Positions 33,894-42,871 of a stretch of DNA of 53,974 nt are shown here, one piece after another. The notes below the pieces were generated by a model. It was given only the letters and a program-made list of their open reading frames with translations. It did no database searches and was not told the DNA's origin. Source of the stretch: Rhizobiaceae bacterium (lineage in GTDB: Bacteria; Pseudomonadota; Alphaproteobacteria; Rhizobiales; Rhizobiaceae); assembly GCA_029212415.1 (NCBI GenBank), contig JARGOF010000035.1, positions 1 to 53,974 on the forward strand. Direction: 5' to 3'. A program made the translations under genes and the position numbers. The number at the start of each line of letters is the position of its first letter. Within the stretch, counting starts at the first letter, position 1.

Positions 33894-33917
33894 CCCTCCC
33901 GGCAGATGCCGGGAGGG
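33894..33917 (-). promoter_or_regulatory. Intercistronic hairpin between binding protein and livF
   Basis: CCCTCCCGGC and GCCGGGAGGG form a perfect 10-bp GC-rich stem with loop AGAT, 16 bp after the binding-protein stop codon. No T-run follows on either strand, so it is not a standard intrinsic terminator. Such hairpins after binding-protein genes protect the upstream mRNA from 3' decay and lower downstream expression (known for mal/his-type operons). Confidence 0.65.
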
Positions 33918-33932
33918 AAAGGTTTTGGTCTG

Positions 33933-35249
33933 CTACATTTTGCAGTCTTCATTGACCGGCCATGGTGCATTGGCCGTTGCATATTCAGCAGCCTTGGCCG
34001 CTTCAAGCGGCTTGATGACGGACTGGTCAGCGGTCAGCATGTCGGACGCAGGCACAAACTTTGTGCCGTCCCATTCCAGCATCCAGGCACCCGAATGACC
34101 TGTATGGTCAGCGCAACTCGTCGAGAACGGCGCAACCATGCCGGTCATGCCAAGTTCAGCAATCCGGGCATCGTCGATTTTCAGGTTTTCAAGGCCCCAG
34201 CGAAGCTGCTCGGCAGTGACAACCTTCGTATCGAACTCGTTCTGTGCAGCGCGAATGCCTTCCACCAGGATCATAGAGATGAGCAGACCACGCTGGTAGA
34301 AAACAGTGTCCATGTCTTCAGGCTTGTCGAGCAGAGAATTGCCCGCATCAACGACGTATTTCTTGACGTCAGCCATGACGGGAGCGTCATTCATCGGAAC
34401 ACTCCAGGAGATGGACTTGTAGCCCTTGCCCTTTTCGCCAACAGCCTGAAGGTCACCATCATGACCGGACCACCAGATACCAATGAACTGATCCATCGGA
34501 TAGCGGGTTTTGATGGCTTCAGTGATGGCGCCGGCATTCATCGCACCCCAGCCCCACATCAGGACGAAATCGGGTTTTTCACGACGGACCTGCAGCCACT
34601 GAGATGACTGATTCTGCATTTCCTTCAAGCCGACCGGAATGGGCAGAAACTCGAAGCCATGTTTTTCGGCCAGCGTTTCAAACAATGGAATGGGTTCCTT
34701 GCCGAAGGGATGATCGAGATGCAGAAGCGCAACCTTCTTGCCCTTCAGGCTGTCCAGATCACCCTCTGAAATATAGTTGAGCATCATCGATGCGCCATCC
34801 CAATAGGATGCCGGCGGATTGAAGGCCCACTGAAACACCTTGCCGTCGGACATGGGCGAAAAGCCGTATCCGGGAGCAAGAATTGGAATCTTGTCGACAT
34901 TGGTCTTTGGCAGCACCTGCAGGGTAATACCTGTTGACCAGGGCTGTGTTACGACCGCTTTGGACTTGGTCTTCTCGTAGCACTCAACACCCTTTTCGGT
35001 GCTGTAGCCGGTCTCACATTCGTCAAAGTCGATCTTCACGCCATTGACGCCACCATCACGCTCATTGAGCATCATGATATAATCGCGCTGACCATTCATC
35101 AATGGAATCCCGGTGGCTGCAAAAGGACCGGTACGATAAGACAGGTTCGGCGCGTAGATGCTTTCCTGCGCCGACGCCAGAGGCACCGTCAGGAGTGTTC
35201 CCAGTCCCAGCGCAGCGCCAAGCAGCGCAGTTTTGACACGATACTTCAT
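33933..35249 (-). CDS. ABC transporter substrate-binding protein (LivK/HAAT type)
   Basis: 438 residues. A signal peptide (KTALLGAALGLGTLLTVPLASAQ) is followed by a type-I periplasmic-binding fold: YRTGPFAATGIPLMNGQRDYIMMLNERDG, ECYEKTKSKAVV and IWWSGHDGDLQA. It is the periplasmic receptor of the Liv-type system. The acyl-CoA ligase in the same operon suggests a carboxylic acid rather than an amino acid as ligand (inference). ATG 35249 has GGAGGAGA upstream, the strongest ribosome site of the operon, fitting the need for excess receptor. A GC hairpin follows its stop codon. Confidence 0.92.
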   Translation of the reverse strand: MKYRVKTALLGAALGLGTLLTVPLASAQESIYAPNLSYRTGPFAATGIPLMNGQRDYIMMLNERDGGVNGVKIDFDECETGYSTEKGVECYEKTKSKAVVTQPWSTGITLQVLPKTNVDKIPILAPGYGFSPMSDGKVFQWAFNPPASYWDGASMMLNYISEGDLDSLKGKKVALLHLDHPFGKEPIPLFETLAEKHGFEFLPIPVGLKEMQNQSSQWLQVRREKPDFVLMWGWGAMNAGAITEAIKTRYPMDQFIGIWWSGHDGDLQAVGEKGKGYKSISWSVPMNDAPVMADVKKYVVDAGNSLLDKPEDMDTVFYQRGLLISMILVEGIRAAQNEFDTKVVTAEQLRWGLENLKIDDARIAELGMTGMVAPFSTSCADHTGHSGAWMLEWDGTKFVPASDMLTADQSVIKPLEAAKAAEYATANAPWPVNEDCKM

Positions 35250-35343
35250 AGTTTCTCCTCCATATGTTCGTTTTTCCTGTTGGATCGGGCGAACTCACCC
35301 CGAATGGTTGTGACATCATGCCGTCATGCGGCACATTTTATCC

Positions 35344-36420
35344 TCAATGCGGGAATGGCCAGATGATCAGCTTCTCCCGGATCACCGCCCAGATCCTGGC
35401 CAATCCATGCGGCTCGATAATCAGCACGGCAATGATCAGCGCTCCGATGATCATGATGTTGATATGCTCCAGCAGGGAGGAATCAACTTCCACGCCAAAG
35501 GCTTCCGGAATGATATTCAGGATAACCGGAAGCGCGATGATCAGGATGGCGCCAAGAAAATTGCCCAATATGGACCCCAGTCCGCCGATAATGGCGATAA
35601 ACAGAATTCTGAATGACAGGGGAATATCGAAGAGGTTTGGCTCGGCTGCACCGCGCCACAAAAACACGAACAGGGCACCCGAAACACCGACAATATACGA
35701 CGAGACACCAAAGGCGATCAATTTGGCGCGCAGCAGATTGATGCCAACCAATTCGGCAGCAATATCCATGTCGCGAACCGCTTTCCACATCCGGCCGATA
35801 CGCCCGCGGGTAATATTGATGGCCAGTATGGTGATGACCGAGACAATGAACAGGACAAAATAATATTGCACCATGGATGACGCCGTCGGCCCTGACACGG
35901 TAATTCCGAACATGTCGATCGTGGGAACCTGAATTGCGCCGGACGCATTGTAATTGTAAAGCCAGGACCACTTCTCGAACAGCCAGACCAGAAAGAACTG
36001 GGCTGCCAATGTGGCGATGGCCAGATAGAACCCCTTGATACGCAGCGATGGCAAGCCGAACGCCAAACCTATGGCGGCGGAAAACAGACCCGAAAATCCA
36101 ATGGCCAGCATCAGGTTCAAATCCGGGAAAATCGTCACCAGCTTGTAGCAGGCATAGGCGCCAACGCCCATGAATGCGCCGGTCCCCAGTGACAATTGCC
36201 CCGCATAGCCGGTCAATATGTTCAATCCCAGTGCCGCCAGTGCGTAGATCAAAACAGGAATAAGCAAGGTCTGAAACGCGAATTCACTGGCCATCAACGG
36301 AAAGACGACCCAAGCGAAAAACAGGATCACAGCCAGCAGGAACATGTCCTGACGCACGGGAAAAAGCGCATAGTCGCTGCGGTAGTTGGTTTTGAACTGG
36401 CCGGTAATTCGATAAAGCAT
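35344..36420 (-). CDS. livM: Branched-chain-type ABC transporter permease (LivM)
   Basis: 358 residues with about nine or ten membrane helices. The LivM block GYAGQLSLGTGAFMGVGAYACYKL (at about 85-108) and the C-terminal IIGGLGSILGNFLGAILIIALPVIL are visible. Pairs with LivH (36442-37401), 21 bp upstream in transcription order. No lipobox or fused ATPase. Role: one half of the membrane channel of the Liv-type importer. Confidence 0.93.
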   Translation of the reverse strand: MLYRITGQFKTNYRSDYALFPVRQDMFLLAVILFFAWVVFPLMASEFAFQTLLIPVLIYALAALGLNILTGYAGQLSLGTGAFMGVGAYACYKLVTIFPDLNLMLAIGFSGLFSAAIGLAFGLPSLRIKGFYLAIATLAAQFFLVWLFEKWSWLYNYNASGAIQVPTIDMFGITVSGPTASSMVQYYFVLFIVSVITILAINITRGRIGRMWKAVRDMDIAAELVGINLLRAKLIAFGVSSYIVGVSGALFVFLWRGAAEPNLFDIPLSFRILFIAIIGGLGSILGNFLGAILIIALPVILNIIPEAFGVEVDSSLLEHINIMIIGALIIAVLIIEPHGLARIWAVIREKLIIWPFPH

Positions 36421-36441
36421 ATCTTGGGTCCAATCAGAGCA

Positions 36442-37401
36442 TTAAACGCGTTCGATGATTTTTTCGCCGAACAGCCCTTGCGGCCGGAACAACAGGATGA
36501 TCAGGGCAAAAACAAAGGCGAACCATGTTTCCGTGTTCCCGCCCATCAGCGGTTGCCCCCAATAGATTTCAAACAGCTTCTCCAGAACGCCAATGGCCAG
36601 GCCGCCAACGATGGCGCCGGTCACCGATTCCAGCCCGCCCAGCATCAGGACCGGCAAAGCCTTGAAGGCAATCACTTCCAATGCAAATGACACCCCGGCG
36701 CGTGCGCCCCACACAATGCCGGTCGCAAGCGCAATGATACCTGCAATGAACCAGACCAGAACCCAGATCGTCGACAATGAAATACCAACGGACAGCGCTG
36801 CCTGATGATCATCGCCAAGAGCGCGTATGGCGCGGCCCATTTTCGAGCGGTTGAGAAAAACCAGCAGCACAAGCACAAGAATGCCCGCACCGACGACCGC
36901 CGTCAGGTCTTTCTGTTCGATCAGCAGGAACCCGCCAAAGGGCTCAAAGGTATAAGCACCGGTCGGGATCATCAATTGCTCGGTGATCATGACCTTGTTT
37001 TCGCCGCCGAATATCATCTCGCCGAAACCGATCAGAAAGAGCGTAATTCCGATCGTTGCCATGAACAGGATGACGTCCGGCTGGTTGACCAGCGGACGCA
37101 GAACGACGCGTTCGATTGCAACGGCCAGCACAAACATGACAACAAGCGTCAAGGGAACGGCAAGCAGCGCGGGCACACCCTTTTCGTGCAGTCCGACCAA
37201 AGTCAGGGCGGCAAAGACCACCATGATCCCCTGGGCAAAATTGAAAATGCGCGAGGATTTGTAAATCAGCACGAATCCCAGGGCGATCAGCGCGTATAGC
37301 ACCCCTGAGACAAGCCCCTCCCAAAGGACCTGCATGAGAAAATCCGGTGCGGCGGCCATATCGATAAAGGGTGCAACGAGTATTTTGTGCAAAACGTCCA
37401 T
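36442..37401 (-). CDS. livH: Branched-chain-type ABC transporter permease (LivH)
   Basis: 319 residues with about eight membrane helices. LWEGLVSGVLYALIALGFVLIYKSSRIFNFAQGIMVVFAA at the N-terminus is the LivH signature, and GLESVTGAIVGGLAIGVLEKL lies near the C-terminus. It follows livG by 14 bp in transcription order. Forms the channel with LivM. Confidence 0.93.
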   Translation of the reverse strand: MDVLHKILVAPFIDMAAAPDFLMQVLWEGLVSGVLYALIALGFVLIYKSSRIFNFAQGIMVVFAALTLVGLHEKGVPALLAVPLTLVVMFVLAVAIERVVLRPLVNQPDVILFMATIGITLFLIGFGEMIFGGENKVMITEQLMIPTGAYTFEPFGGFLLIEQKDLTAVVGAGILVLVLLVFLNRSKMGRAIRALGDDHQAALSVGISLSTIWVLVWFIAGIIALATGIVWGARAGVSFALEVIAFKALPVLMLGGLESVTGAIVGGLAIGVLEKLFEIYWGQPLMGGNTETWFAFVFALIILLFRPQGLFGEKIIERV

Positions 37402-37415
37402 CTGTTTATCCCGTT

Positions 37416-38249
37416 CTAGTGCGGTACGCCAAGATAGGCATCAATGACATCCTGATTGTTCCTGACCTCTTCAGGCGCGCCGTCTGCAATCTTCTTGCCG
37501 TAATCGAGAACAACGATCCTGTCCGAAAGGTCCATGACCACCCCCATGTCATGCTCAATAAGGGCAATGGTCGTGCCGAATTGCTGATTCACCTCAATGA
37601 TGAAACGGCTCATGTCTTCTTTTTCTTCCAGGTTCATGCCGGCCATCGGCTCGTCCAGCAGCAGCAGCGACGGCTCCATCGCAAGCGCCCGACCAAGTTC
37701 CACGCGCTTTTGCAGCCCATAGGGCAGATTGCCCACGGGGGTGCGGCGAATGTGCTGGATTTCCAGAAAATCGATGATGTCCTCGACCCGGGTGCGGTGC
37801 TCAACCTCTTCACTCAGCGCCGGTCCATGCCACAGCATTTGCCAGAACATGTTCTTTTTCATCAGTTCCGAACGCCCCGTCATGATGTTGTCGAGGGTCG
37901 ACATGCCTTTGAACAGCGCAACGTTCTGGAAGGTGCGGGCAATCCCCTGCCCGACGGCCTCATGCGGTCGCATGGAAATGCGCTCCTTGCCGCGAAAGGT
38001 GATTTTCCCTTCCTGCGGGTGATAAAAGCCGTTGATGACATTGAGCATCGAGGTTTTACCAGCCCCATTGGGGCCGATAATGGCGCGAATTTCGCCCTTT
38101 TTGACGTCGAACGAAATATTGGAAATGGCTTTCACACCGCCAAAGGACAAGGAAATATTGTCCACCTGCAAAAGCAGGCCGCCCTTTTCGATCCCGTCAT
38201 CGGCCCGAACGCCCGCCTGTATGTCTGCTTGAATGGAAGGCTGGTTCAT
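37416..38249 (-). CDS. livG: Branched-chain-type ABC transporter ATPase (LivG)
   Basis: 277 residues. Walker A GPNGAGKTSM, the LivG-typical insert with ARTFQNVALFKGMSTLDNIM, the signature-region stretch NLPYGLQKRVELGRAL (degenerate LSGGQ, normal for LivG) and LLLDEPMAGMN as Walker B. Its ATG overlaps the stop of the acyl-CoA ligase gene by 4 nt (ATGA), so transport and ligase genes are translationally coupled. Confidence 0.94.
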   Translation of the reverse strand: MNQPSIQADIQAGVRADDGIEKGGLLLQVDNISLSFGGVKAISNISFDVKKGEIRAIIGPNGAGKTSMLNVINGFYHPQEGKITFRGKERISMRPHEAVGQGIARTFQNVALFKGMSTLDNIMTGRSELMKKNMFWQMLWHGPALSEEVEHRTRVEDIIDFLEIQHIRRTPVGNLPYGLQKRVELGRALAMEPSLLLLDEPMAGMNLEEKEDMSRFIIEVNQQFGTTIALIEHDMGVVMDLSDRIVVLDYGKKIADGAPEEVRNNQDVIDAYLGVPH

Positions 38250-40231
38250 TCAGCTGCCTCCTTGTGCGCCTTGATGGGCCGGTTTGTCTTGACGTCCCTG
38301 ATCTGCACGGTTGCCGAAATGCTGCCCTTTCGTCCGTCCTCATAGGTGACTTCCGTATTGACAAATTTTTCTGTGGAACCGTCATAAAGCGCTTCGATCA
38401 GCGGGGCATAACGCTCGGCAATGAAACTGCGGCGCACCTTCTGGGTTCGTGTCAGCTCACCATCATCGGCATCCAGCTCCTTGTGCAGGACCAGAAAGCG
38501 GGCAATCTGCGAGCCGGCAACCAGTTCCTCACCGGCCAGATCACGGTTCACCTGCTCCACATGTGACATCATCATGTCCAGAACCTGGGGCAGATTGGCG
38601 AGCTCCTGATAGGAAGCATAGGAAATATTGTTGCGTTCCGCCCAATTGCCGACAGCTGTCAGATCGATATTCAGCAGCACGGTGCAAAATTCGCATCCGT
38701 CACCGAGCGCCACGGCCTCGCGAATATTGGGAAAGAATTTCAGCTTGTTTTCGATGTATTTGGGCGCGAACAGCGATCCGTCGGTCAACTTGCCGACATC
38801 CTTTGCACGGTCGATGATTTTCAGATCGCCATGGCTGTCGAAAATACCGGCGTCACCGGTTTTGACAAACCCGTCTTCTGTCAGGGTTTCCCTGGTCTTT
38901 TCATCATCACCATAATAACCGACAAACATGCCTGGCGACTTGAACTGCACTTCGCCGTCTTCCGAAATGCGGATCACCACATCGGGGGCCGCCTTGCCGA
39001 CCGTATCGGCGCGAATTTCACCATCCTTCTGCGCTGTCACATAAAGGAAAGCTTCGGTCTGGCCATAGAGTTGCTTGAGGTTGATGCCCAGCGAGCGAAA
39101 AAAGGAAAACAGATCCGGGCCGATGGCTTCGCCGGCTGTGTAGGCCGTCCGGATGTTTGTGAAACCCAAAGTATCCTTCAAAGGACCGTAAACAAAGAAA
39201 TTGCCCAGCGCATAGGCCACGCGTCCCATAAATGGCACGGGGCGACCCTCCAGAATGGCTTCGCCATGTTTCTTCGCGACGGCCAGGAACGTGTGGAACA
39301 TGGATTTCTTGATCGCGCTGGCATCTTCCATGCGGATCATCACATTGGTCAAAAGGCCCTCAAACACCCGCGGCGGCGCGAAATAGAATGTCGGGCCGAT
39401 CTCTCGCAGGTCATTTTGCACGGTATCAGCGCTCTCGGGACAGGCCATGCACAGACCGGATACATAGCCTTGCGCATAATTGAGATAATGGTCACCAACC
39501 CACGCCAGTGGCAGATAGGCCAGAACATTGTCATCGACAGTCAGATGATCGAAATGGGCGGTATCCCGGGCGGCCTTGACGGAATTTGCCGCTGTCAGAA
39601 TGACACCCTTTGAGCGCCCCGTTGTTCCGGACGTATAAAGGAATACGGATGTTTCCTGCCCATCCGAGGCATTGATCGCATCGGCCCATTGTTGTGCGCG
39701 CTGGCCATCTGCACTGAGACTTGCCTGCCCCAGTGCCATGACATCCGAATAGTCGCGCAAATGACTGTGATCATAATCGCGCAGGCCGCGCGGCTCATCA
39801 TAGATCACATCTTTGAGGGCGGGAATTTCCTCCGAAAAGGAAAGAATTTTGTCAACCTGCTCCTGATCCTGCACAATCGCCAGTTGCACGCCCGAATGGT
39901 TCAACACATAGGCCATTTCTTCGGCAACGGCATCGGAATAGACAGGAACGGGAATGGCTTTGAGAGCCTGCGCGGCGCAAAAGGCCCAATAGAGCCTCGG
40001 CCGATTGCTGCCGACAATGGCAACCTTGTCACCCTCGCCGATGCCCAGCTCCTGAAGACCCAGCGAGAATGCGCGAACCTCCTCGAGCTGCTGCGCCCAT
40101 GTCCAGCTTTGCCAAACACCAAGGTCCTTGTGACGCATGGCTACGCGATCAGCAAAGCGGCTGGCGTTCAACAGCAGATACTGCGGAAAAGTCACCGGCT
40201 CACGGCCGGCATTGCTGCCCGTCGATGGCAT
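38246..40231 (-). CDS. AMP-forming acyl-CoA synthetase (long-chain type)
   Basis: 661 residues of the ANL superfamily. FLYTSGTTGRSKGV is the P-loop (A3) motif, QLYGQTEAFLYVT the A5 region, and DGFVKTGDAGIFDSHGDLKIIDRAKDVGKLTDGSLFAPKYIENKLK the A7-A8 hinge. It activates a carboxylic acid to its acyl-CoA. As first gene of the Liv operon it probably activates the imported compound (vectorial acylation-like coupling). The TetR-type site at 40321-40334 suggests co-control with the isovaleryl-CoA pathway, so a branched or medium-chain acid is plausible; fatty and aromatic acids are alternatives. ATG 40231 has GGAGGAGAG upstream; the frame extends to 40297 without domain content. Confidence 0.9.
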   Translation of the reverse strand: MPSTGSNAGREPVTFPQYLLLNASRFADRVAMRHKDLGVWQSWTWAQQLEEVRAFSLGLQELGIGEGDKVAIVGSNRPRLYWAFCAAQALKAIPVPVYSDAVAEEMAYVLNHSGVQLAIVQDQEQVDKILSFSEEIPALKDVIYDEPRGLRDYDHSHLRDYSDVMALGQASLSADGQRAQQWADAINASDGQETSVFLYTSGTTGRSKGVILTAANSVKAARDTAHFDHLTVDDNVLAYLPLAWVGDHYLNYAQGYVSGLCMACPESADTVQNDLREIGPTFYFAPPRVFEGLLTNVMIRMEDASAIKKSMFHTFLAVAKKHGEAILEGRPVPFMGRVAYALGNFFVYGPLKDTLGFTNIRTAYTAGEAIGPDLFSFFRSLGINLKQLYGQTEAFLYVTAQKDGEIRADTVGKAAPDVVIRISEDGEVQFKSPGMFVGYYGDDEKTRETLTEDGFVKTGDAGIFDSHGDLKIIDRAKDVGKLTDGSLFAPKYIENKLKFFPNIREAVALGDGCEFCTVLLNIDLTAVGNWAERNNISYASYQELANLPQVLDMMMSHVEQVNRDLAGEELVAGSQIARFLVLHKELDADDGELTRTQKVRRSFIAERYAPLIEALYDGSTEKFVNTEVTYEDGRKGSISATVQIRDVKTNRPIKAHKEAAE

Positions 40232-40574
40232 TTTCCAAAACTCTCCTCCCAAAACCGACAGACCCTCAATCCACCGGCAAAGCGCATGCGCTTTCAATTT
40301 TGACGCTCACCTAAAATAAATGAACGTGTGTTCTTTTAATCCGGATTCTTCCTTGCACGCAAGCGACTTTAGTTTAATCCGGTTGAATTTTTACTGTATT
40401 CAACCGATTTATTTTGGCAAACATCCAACTGGAAGAATATCGTTCCACGCGCGCCCCACCCTTACCTGTTGAAAAGCCTCAAAAATCAGCCTCAGGATAA
40501 ATGGTGCCGCCTTTCGGCGATCTTTTTCAAAGCTGGGAAAAAACTGAAACAGGCAGCAGGACGGCTGTACAGAC
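40232..40574. promoter_or_regulatory. Promoter region of the acyl-CoA ligase/Liv operon
   Basis: 343 bp with no convincing gene between the end of the creatininase-like gene and the start of the ligase gene. It holds the TetR-type inverted repeat at 40321-40334 and AT-rich sequence around 40360-40420. I see no clear intrinsic terminator for the upstream creatininase gene. Confidence 0.55.
40321..40334. promoter_or_regulatory. Probable TetR operator upstream of the ligase/Liv operon
   Basis: TGAACGTGTGTTCT, preceded by AA, matches AAATGAACGTGCGTTC upstream of tetR at 15 of 16 positions. It lies 90 bp upstream of the ligase start. The right arm is imperfect in its last base (T for A) and in its middle, so it may be the weaker of the two sites. 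Confidence 0.65.
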
Positions 40575-41315
40575 TCAGGAAGTAGGCTGCCCGGCAACAA
40601 ATTGAGCGAAATCTTCAGCGACCGCCTGGCAGGCTGTCTCATAGAGCTCTCTGCCCTGCTCCGGCGTTGCAAGCGAGGAATGTGAACCGACACGTCCGTC
40701 AGGAAAACGCGCCCTGTGCTCATCTGCCGGTCCATGCCGATCCCCCGCATGCTCTGCCATATAGGCAGCGGACAATTGTTCCGGTGGATCGAGCATCTCG
40801 TGGATCACCACCCGATGGCGCGCCTGGGTAATTGCAACTTCAGATGGGGTTGCGTGCATGCCTTCCCAGTCCCCGTACCATTCGCGACGCAGGACATTGA
40901 CCGGAGCAAAATCCCACCAGCTTTTGATGCGGCAGCAATCGGCCTTATCGGCCAGAGCATTGTGAAGCGGCTCCAGATTGGCGCCGTGCCCGTTCAGCAC
41001 ATAAATGTGGCGAAACCCGTGGTGCATCAGCCCATCGACAACCTCTCCAACCACGCGACCAAAGGTCTCTGCCGATAGCGATACCGTGCCGGGAAAACTC
41101 ATGTTGAAGGGTGCCGGTGTATATTGAATGGTTGGAGCAACCAGTGCCCCGGTCAGTTCACCGGCGCCTGTGGCAATATCCTGCGCGCATAGACTGTCGG
41201 TGCCAATCAGCCCGATCGGACCATGCTGCTCAATGGAGCCGGTCGGCAAAAAGATACCGTCTCGCTCGCCAAGATAATGCTCAACTTCCTGCCAGGTGGA
41301 AAGATCCAGCCTCAT
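40575..41315 (-). CDS. Creatininase-family amidohydrolase
   Basis: 246 residues. Metal-site motifs: PTGSIEQHGPIGLIGTD (Glu, His and Asp ligands), VLNGHGANL (His ligand) and GMHATPSE (catalytic/ligand region). The family includes creatininase, MftE and F420-pathway ArfB-type formamide hydrolases; all open a cyclic or linear amide using two metal ions. The ATG at 41315 overlaps the stop codon of the GST gene (ATGA), fixing the start and showing translational coupling. The pair suggests a catabolic or detoxifying step on an amide. Exact substrate unknown. Confidence 0.88.
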   Translation of the reverse strand: MRLDLSTWQEVEHYLGERDGIFLPTGSIEQHGPIGLIGTDSLCAQDIATGAGELTGALVAPTIQYTPAPFNMSFPGTVSLSAETFGRVVGEVVDGLMHHGFRHIYVLNGHGANLEPLHNALADKADCCRIKSWWDFAPVNVLRREWYGDWEGMHATPSEVAITQARHRVVIHEMLDPPEQLSAAYMAEHAGDRHGPADEHRARFPDGRVGSHSSLATPEQGRELYETACQAVAEDFAQFVAGQPTS

Positions 41316-41968
41316 GGAGGACTTCCAAGCTCCGTTTCCAGCCATAGCGCCATGGCCGGTTCATACTGAGCCAACTCTGCGGCGACATTCGGCTCAGCGC
41401 GCAAAGCCTTGCTGTAATCCACAAGGGGTGGCGGAAGGGGAACGCCCAGTTCCATTCCCCTGTTCAACAGATTTAGAACACACAGGGTAATGGCATAACC
41501 ACAATCGGCCAGGCTGAGCTGGTCCCCTGTCATCAGCGGCGACGGGCTGGAAATGCGCGCCAATTGGGCGAGCCGGTCCGCAATGAGCAGGCTCTGCGTC
41601 TCAACCACCACCGGATCACGCCTGGCCGGATCGACATGGGCAAACAGGGTGCGCACAGAGGGCTCCAGACGTGTATCGTGAAACCGTGAAAGGAACCGGG
41701 CCTGCGCACGCGCCTGCAGACCTTCGGGCCATAATGCCGGCTCAGGTACCAGTTCATTGAGGTATTCGTTGATCGCTTCGGAATCGGCCAGCAGAAAACC
41801 GTCATGATCAATCGCCGGCAAGGTACCGGACGGTACGATCTGTTTGTAGGCGTCGCTGGCATAGCCACCCGGCGGCGGAACATCTTCCCACGCCAGTCCC
41901 TTGGCTCGAAGGACGATACGCGTTTTGGCGCTGTAAAGACTGGGCGGAATTGAATAGAGCCGGATCAT
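41312..41968 (-). CDS. Glutathione S-transferase family protein
   Basis: 218 residues. The N-terminal thioredoxin-like domain reads MIRLYSIPPSLYSAKTRIVLRAKGLAWEDV..IVPSGTLPAIDHDGFLLADSEAINEYL, with the cis-Pro in GTLPAI and the DSEAI glutathione loop. The C-terminal helical domain follows (MTGDQLSLADCGYAITLCVLNLL). The ribosome site GGGGAAAG lies just downstream of an intrinsic terminator (41981-42007), so expression needs either readthrough or a promoter inside that region. Coupled to the creatininase-like gene. Confidence 0.9.
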   Translation of the reverse strand: MIRLYSIPPSLYSAKTRIVLRAKGLAWEDVPPPGGYASDAYKQIVPSGTLPAIDHDGFLLADSEAINEYLNELVPEPALWPEGLQARAQARFLSRFHDTRLEPSVRTLFAHVDPARRDPVVVETQSLLIADRLAQLARISSPSPLMTGDQLSLADCGYAITLCVLNLLNRGMELGVPLPPPLVDYSKALRAEPNVAAELAQYEPAMALWLETELGSPP

Positions 41969-41980
41969 CAGCTTTCCCCG

Positions 41981-42007
41981 AAAAAGGACCGCCTGTCAGG
42001 CGGTCCT
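41981..42007 (-). terminator. Rho-independent terminator after the amino-acid binding-protein gene
   Basis: On the minus strand: AGGACCGCC, loop TGACA, GGCGGTCCT, then TTTT. The 9-bp perfect GC-rich stem and T-tract are classical. It is about 90 bp after the binding-protein stop and ends only 12 bp before the GST start codon, overlapping the leader that carries its ribosome site. Confidence 0.85.
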
Positions 42008-42094
42008 GCAACATCCATGTGTAAAGAGCGAAACTCCGATCAGACCTTGATGTCAAACCTCAAGTTTCGAACCCGTGTATAATCGAGCACGTCT

Positions 42095-42871
42095 TCAGTT
42101 AGACAGCTGCCACTTGACAGCCAGCGCGTCAAAAAAGCCGCCTTCCTTTTTCAGACTGATCCACGTGTTGACATAGTTGATCCAGATCTGATCGTCCTGC
42201 GGCAGCAGCATGGCAATTGGTGTTGGCGCCTTCGGAGCAGACACCGGAACCACCATCATCTGCGGATATTTTGCCACCAGCTTATAGGCTTCCACATTTG
42301 ATGTTATGTGGGCGTCTGCACGACCGGAAAGCACCTCCTGAAAGTCCCGCGCCGGGGCCTCCACAATCTGATGTTTGGCATTGGGGAAAAACTCTTTGAC
42401 CTGCTTTTCCTGTGTTGTGCCAAGTGTCGCCGCGACGGTAACCTCAGGCTTGTCGAGATCGCCCCAGTCTTTGAACTTGTCGGCGTTTTCCGCCAGAATC
42501 AGCGGCACGGTGGCCAGTGAGAAATAACTGTCGGAATAACCGGCAGCCTTTGCCCGTCCCGGCGAAATCGATGCAGATCCTGTCATGTGATATTTCCTGG
42601 CAACCACACCATTGACGAGGGTCTTCCAGTCAGTTGGCACAAACTCGACTTCAACGCCCAGATCCTTGGCGAGTTCAGTCATCACATCGATATCATAACC
42701 CTTGTAGCTGTTGCTTGCCGGATCCCGCATGGACATCGGGTTCCAATCTCCGGTCGTGCCGACCTTCAAAACGCCATCACCGAGTATTTCCTGCAATGCG
42801 GACTGCGCATGTGCGGCTGATGCTCCGGTGACAAGCACAAGTGCAAGCAGGCATGTTTTCACAAATCTCAT
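42095..42871 (-). CDS. Polar amino-acid-type ABC substrate-binding protein (family 3)
   Basis: 258 residues. A signal peptide (FVKTCLLALVLVTGASAAHA) is followed by the SBP family-3 fold: LKVGTTGDWNPMSMRDPASNSYKGYDIDVMTELAKDLGVEVEFVPTDW, and GSASISPGRAKAAGYSDSYF. These bind amino acids or related amines and deliver them to GlnQ/GlnP-type complexes. It is divergent from the ATPase gene at 43124. A terminator follows at 41981-42007, so the receptor forms its own transcription unit and can be made in excess. Confidence 0.92.
   Translation of the reverse strand: MRFVKTCLLALVLVTGASAAHAQSALQEILGDGVLKVGTTGDWNPMSMRDPASNSYKGYDIDVMTELAKDLGVEVEFVPTDWKTLVNGVVARKYHMTGSASISPGRAKAAGYSDSYFSLATVPLILAENADKFKDWGDLDKPEVTVAATLGTTQEKQVKEFFPNAKHQIVEAPARDFQEVLSGRADAHITSNVEAYKLVAKYPQMMVVPVSAPKAPTPIAMLLPQDDQIWINYVNTWISLKKEGGFFDALAVKWQLSN

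Noticed and set aside
40409-40750. Minus-strand frame upstream of the ligase gene
   Set aside because: Overlaps the creatininase-like gene in another frame and shows no domain or ribosome site.
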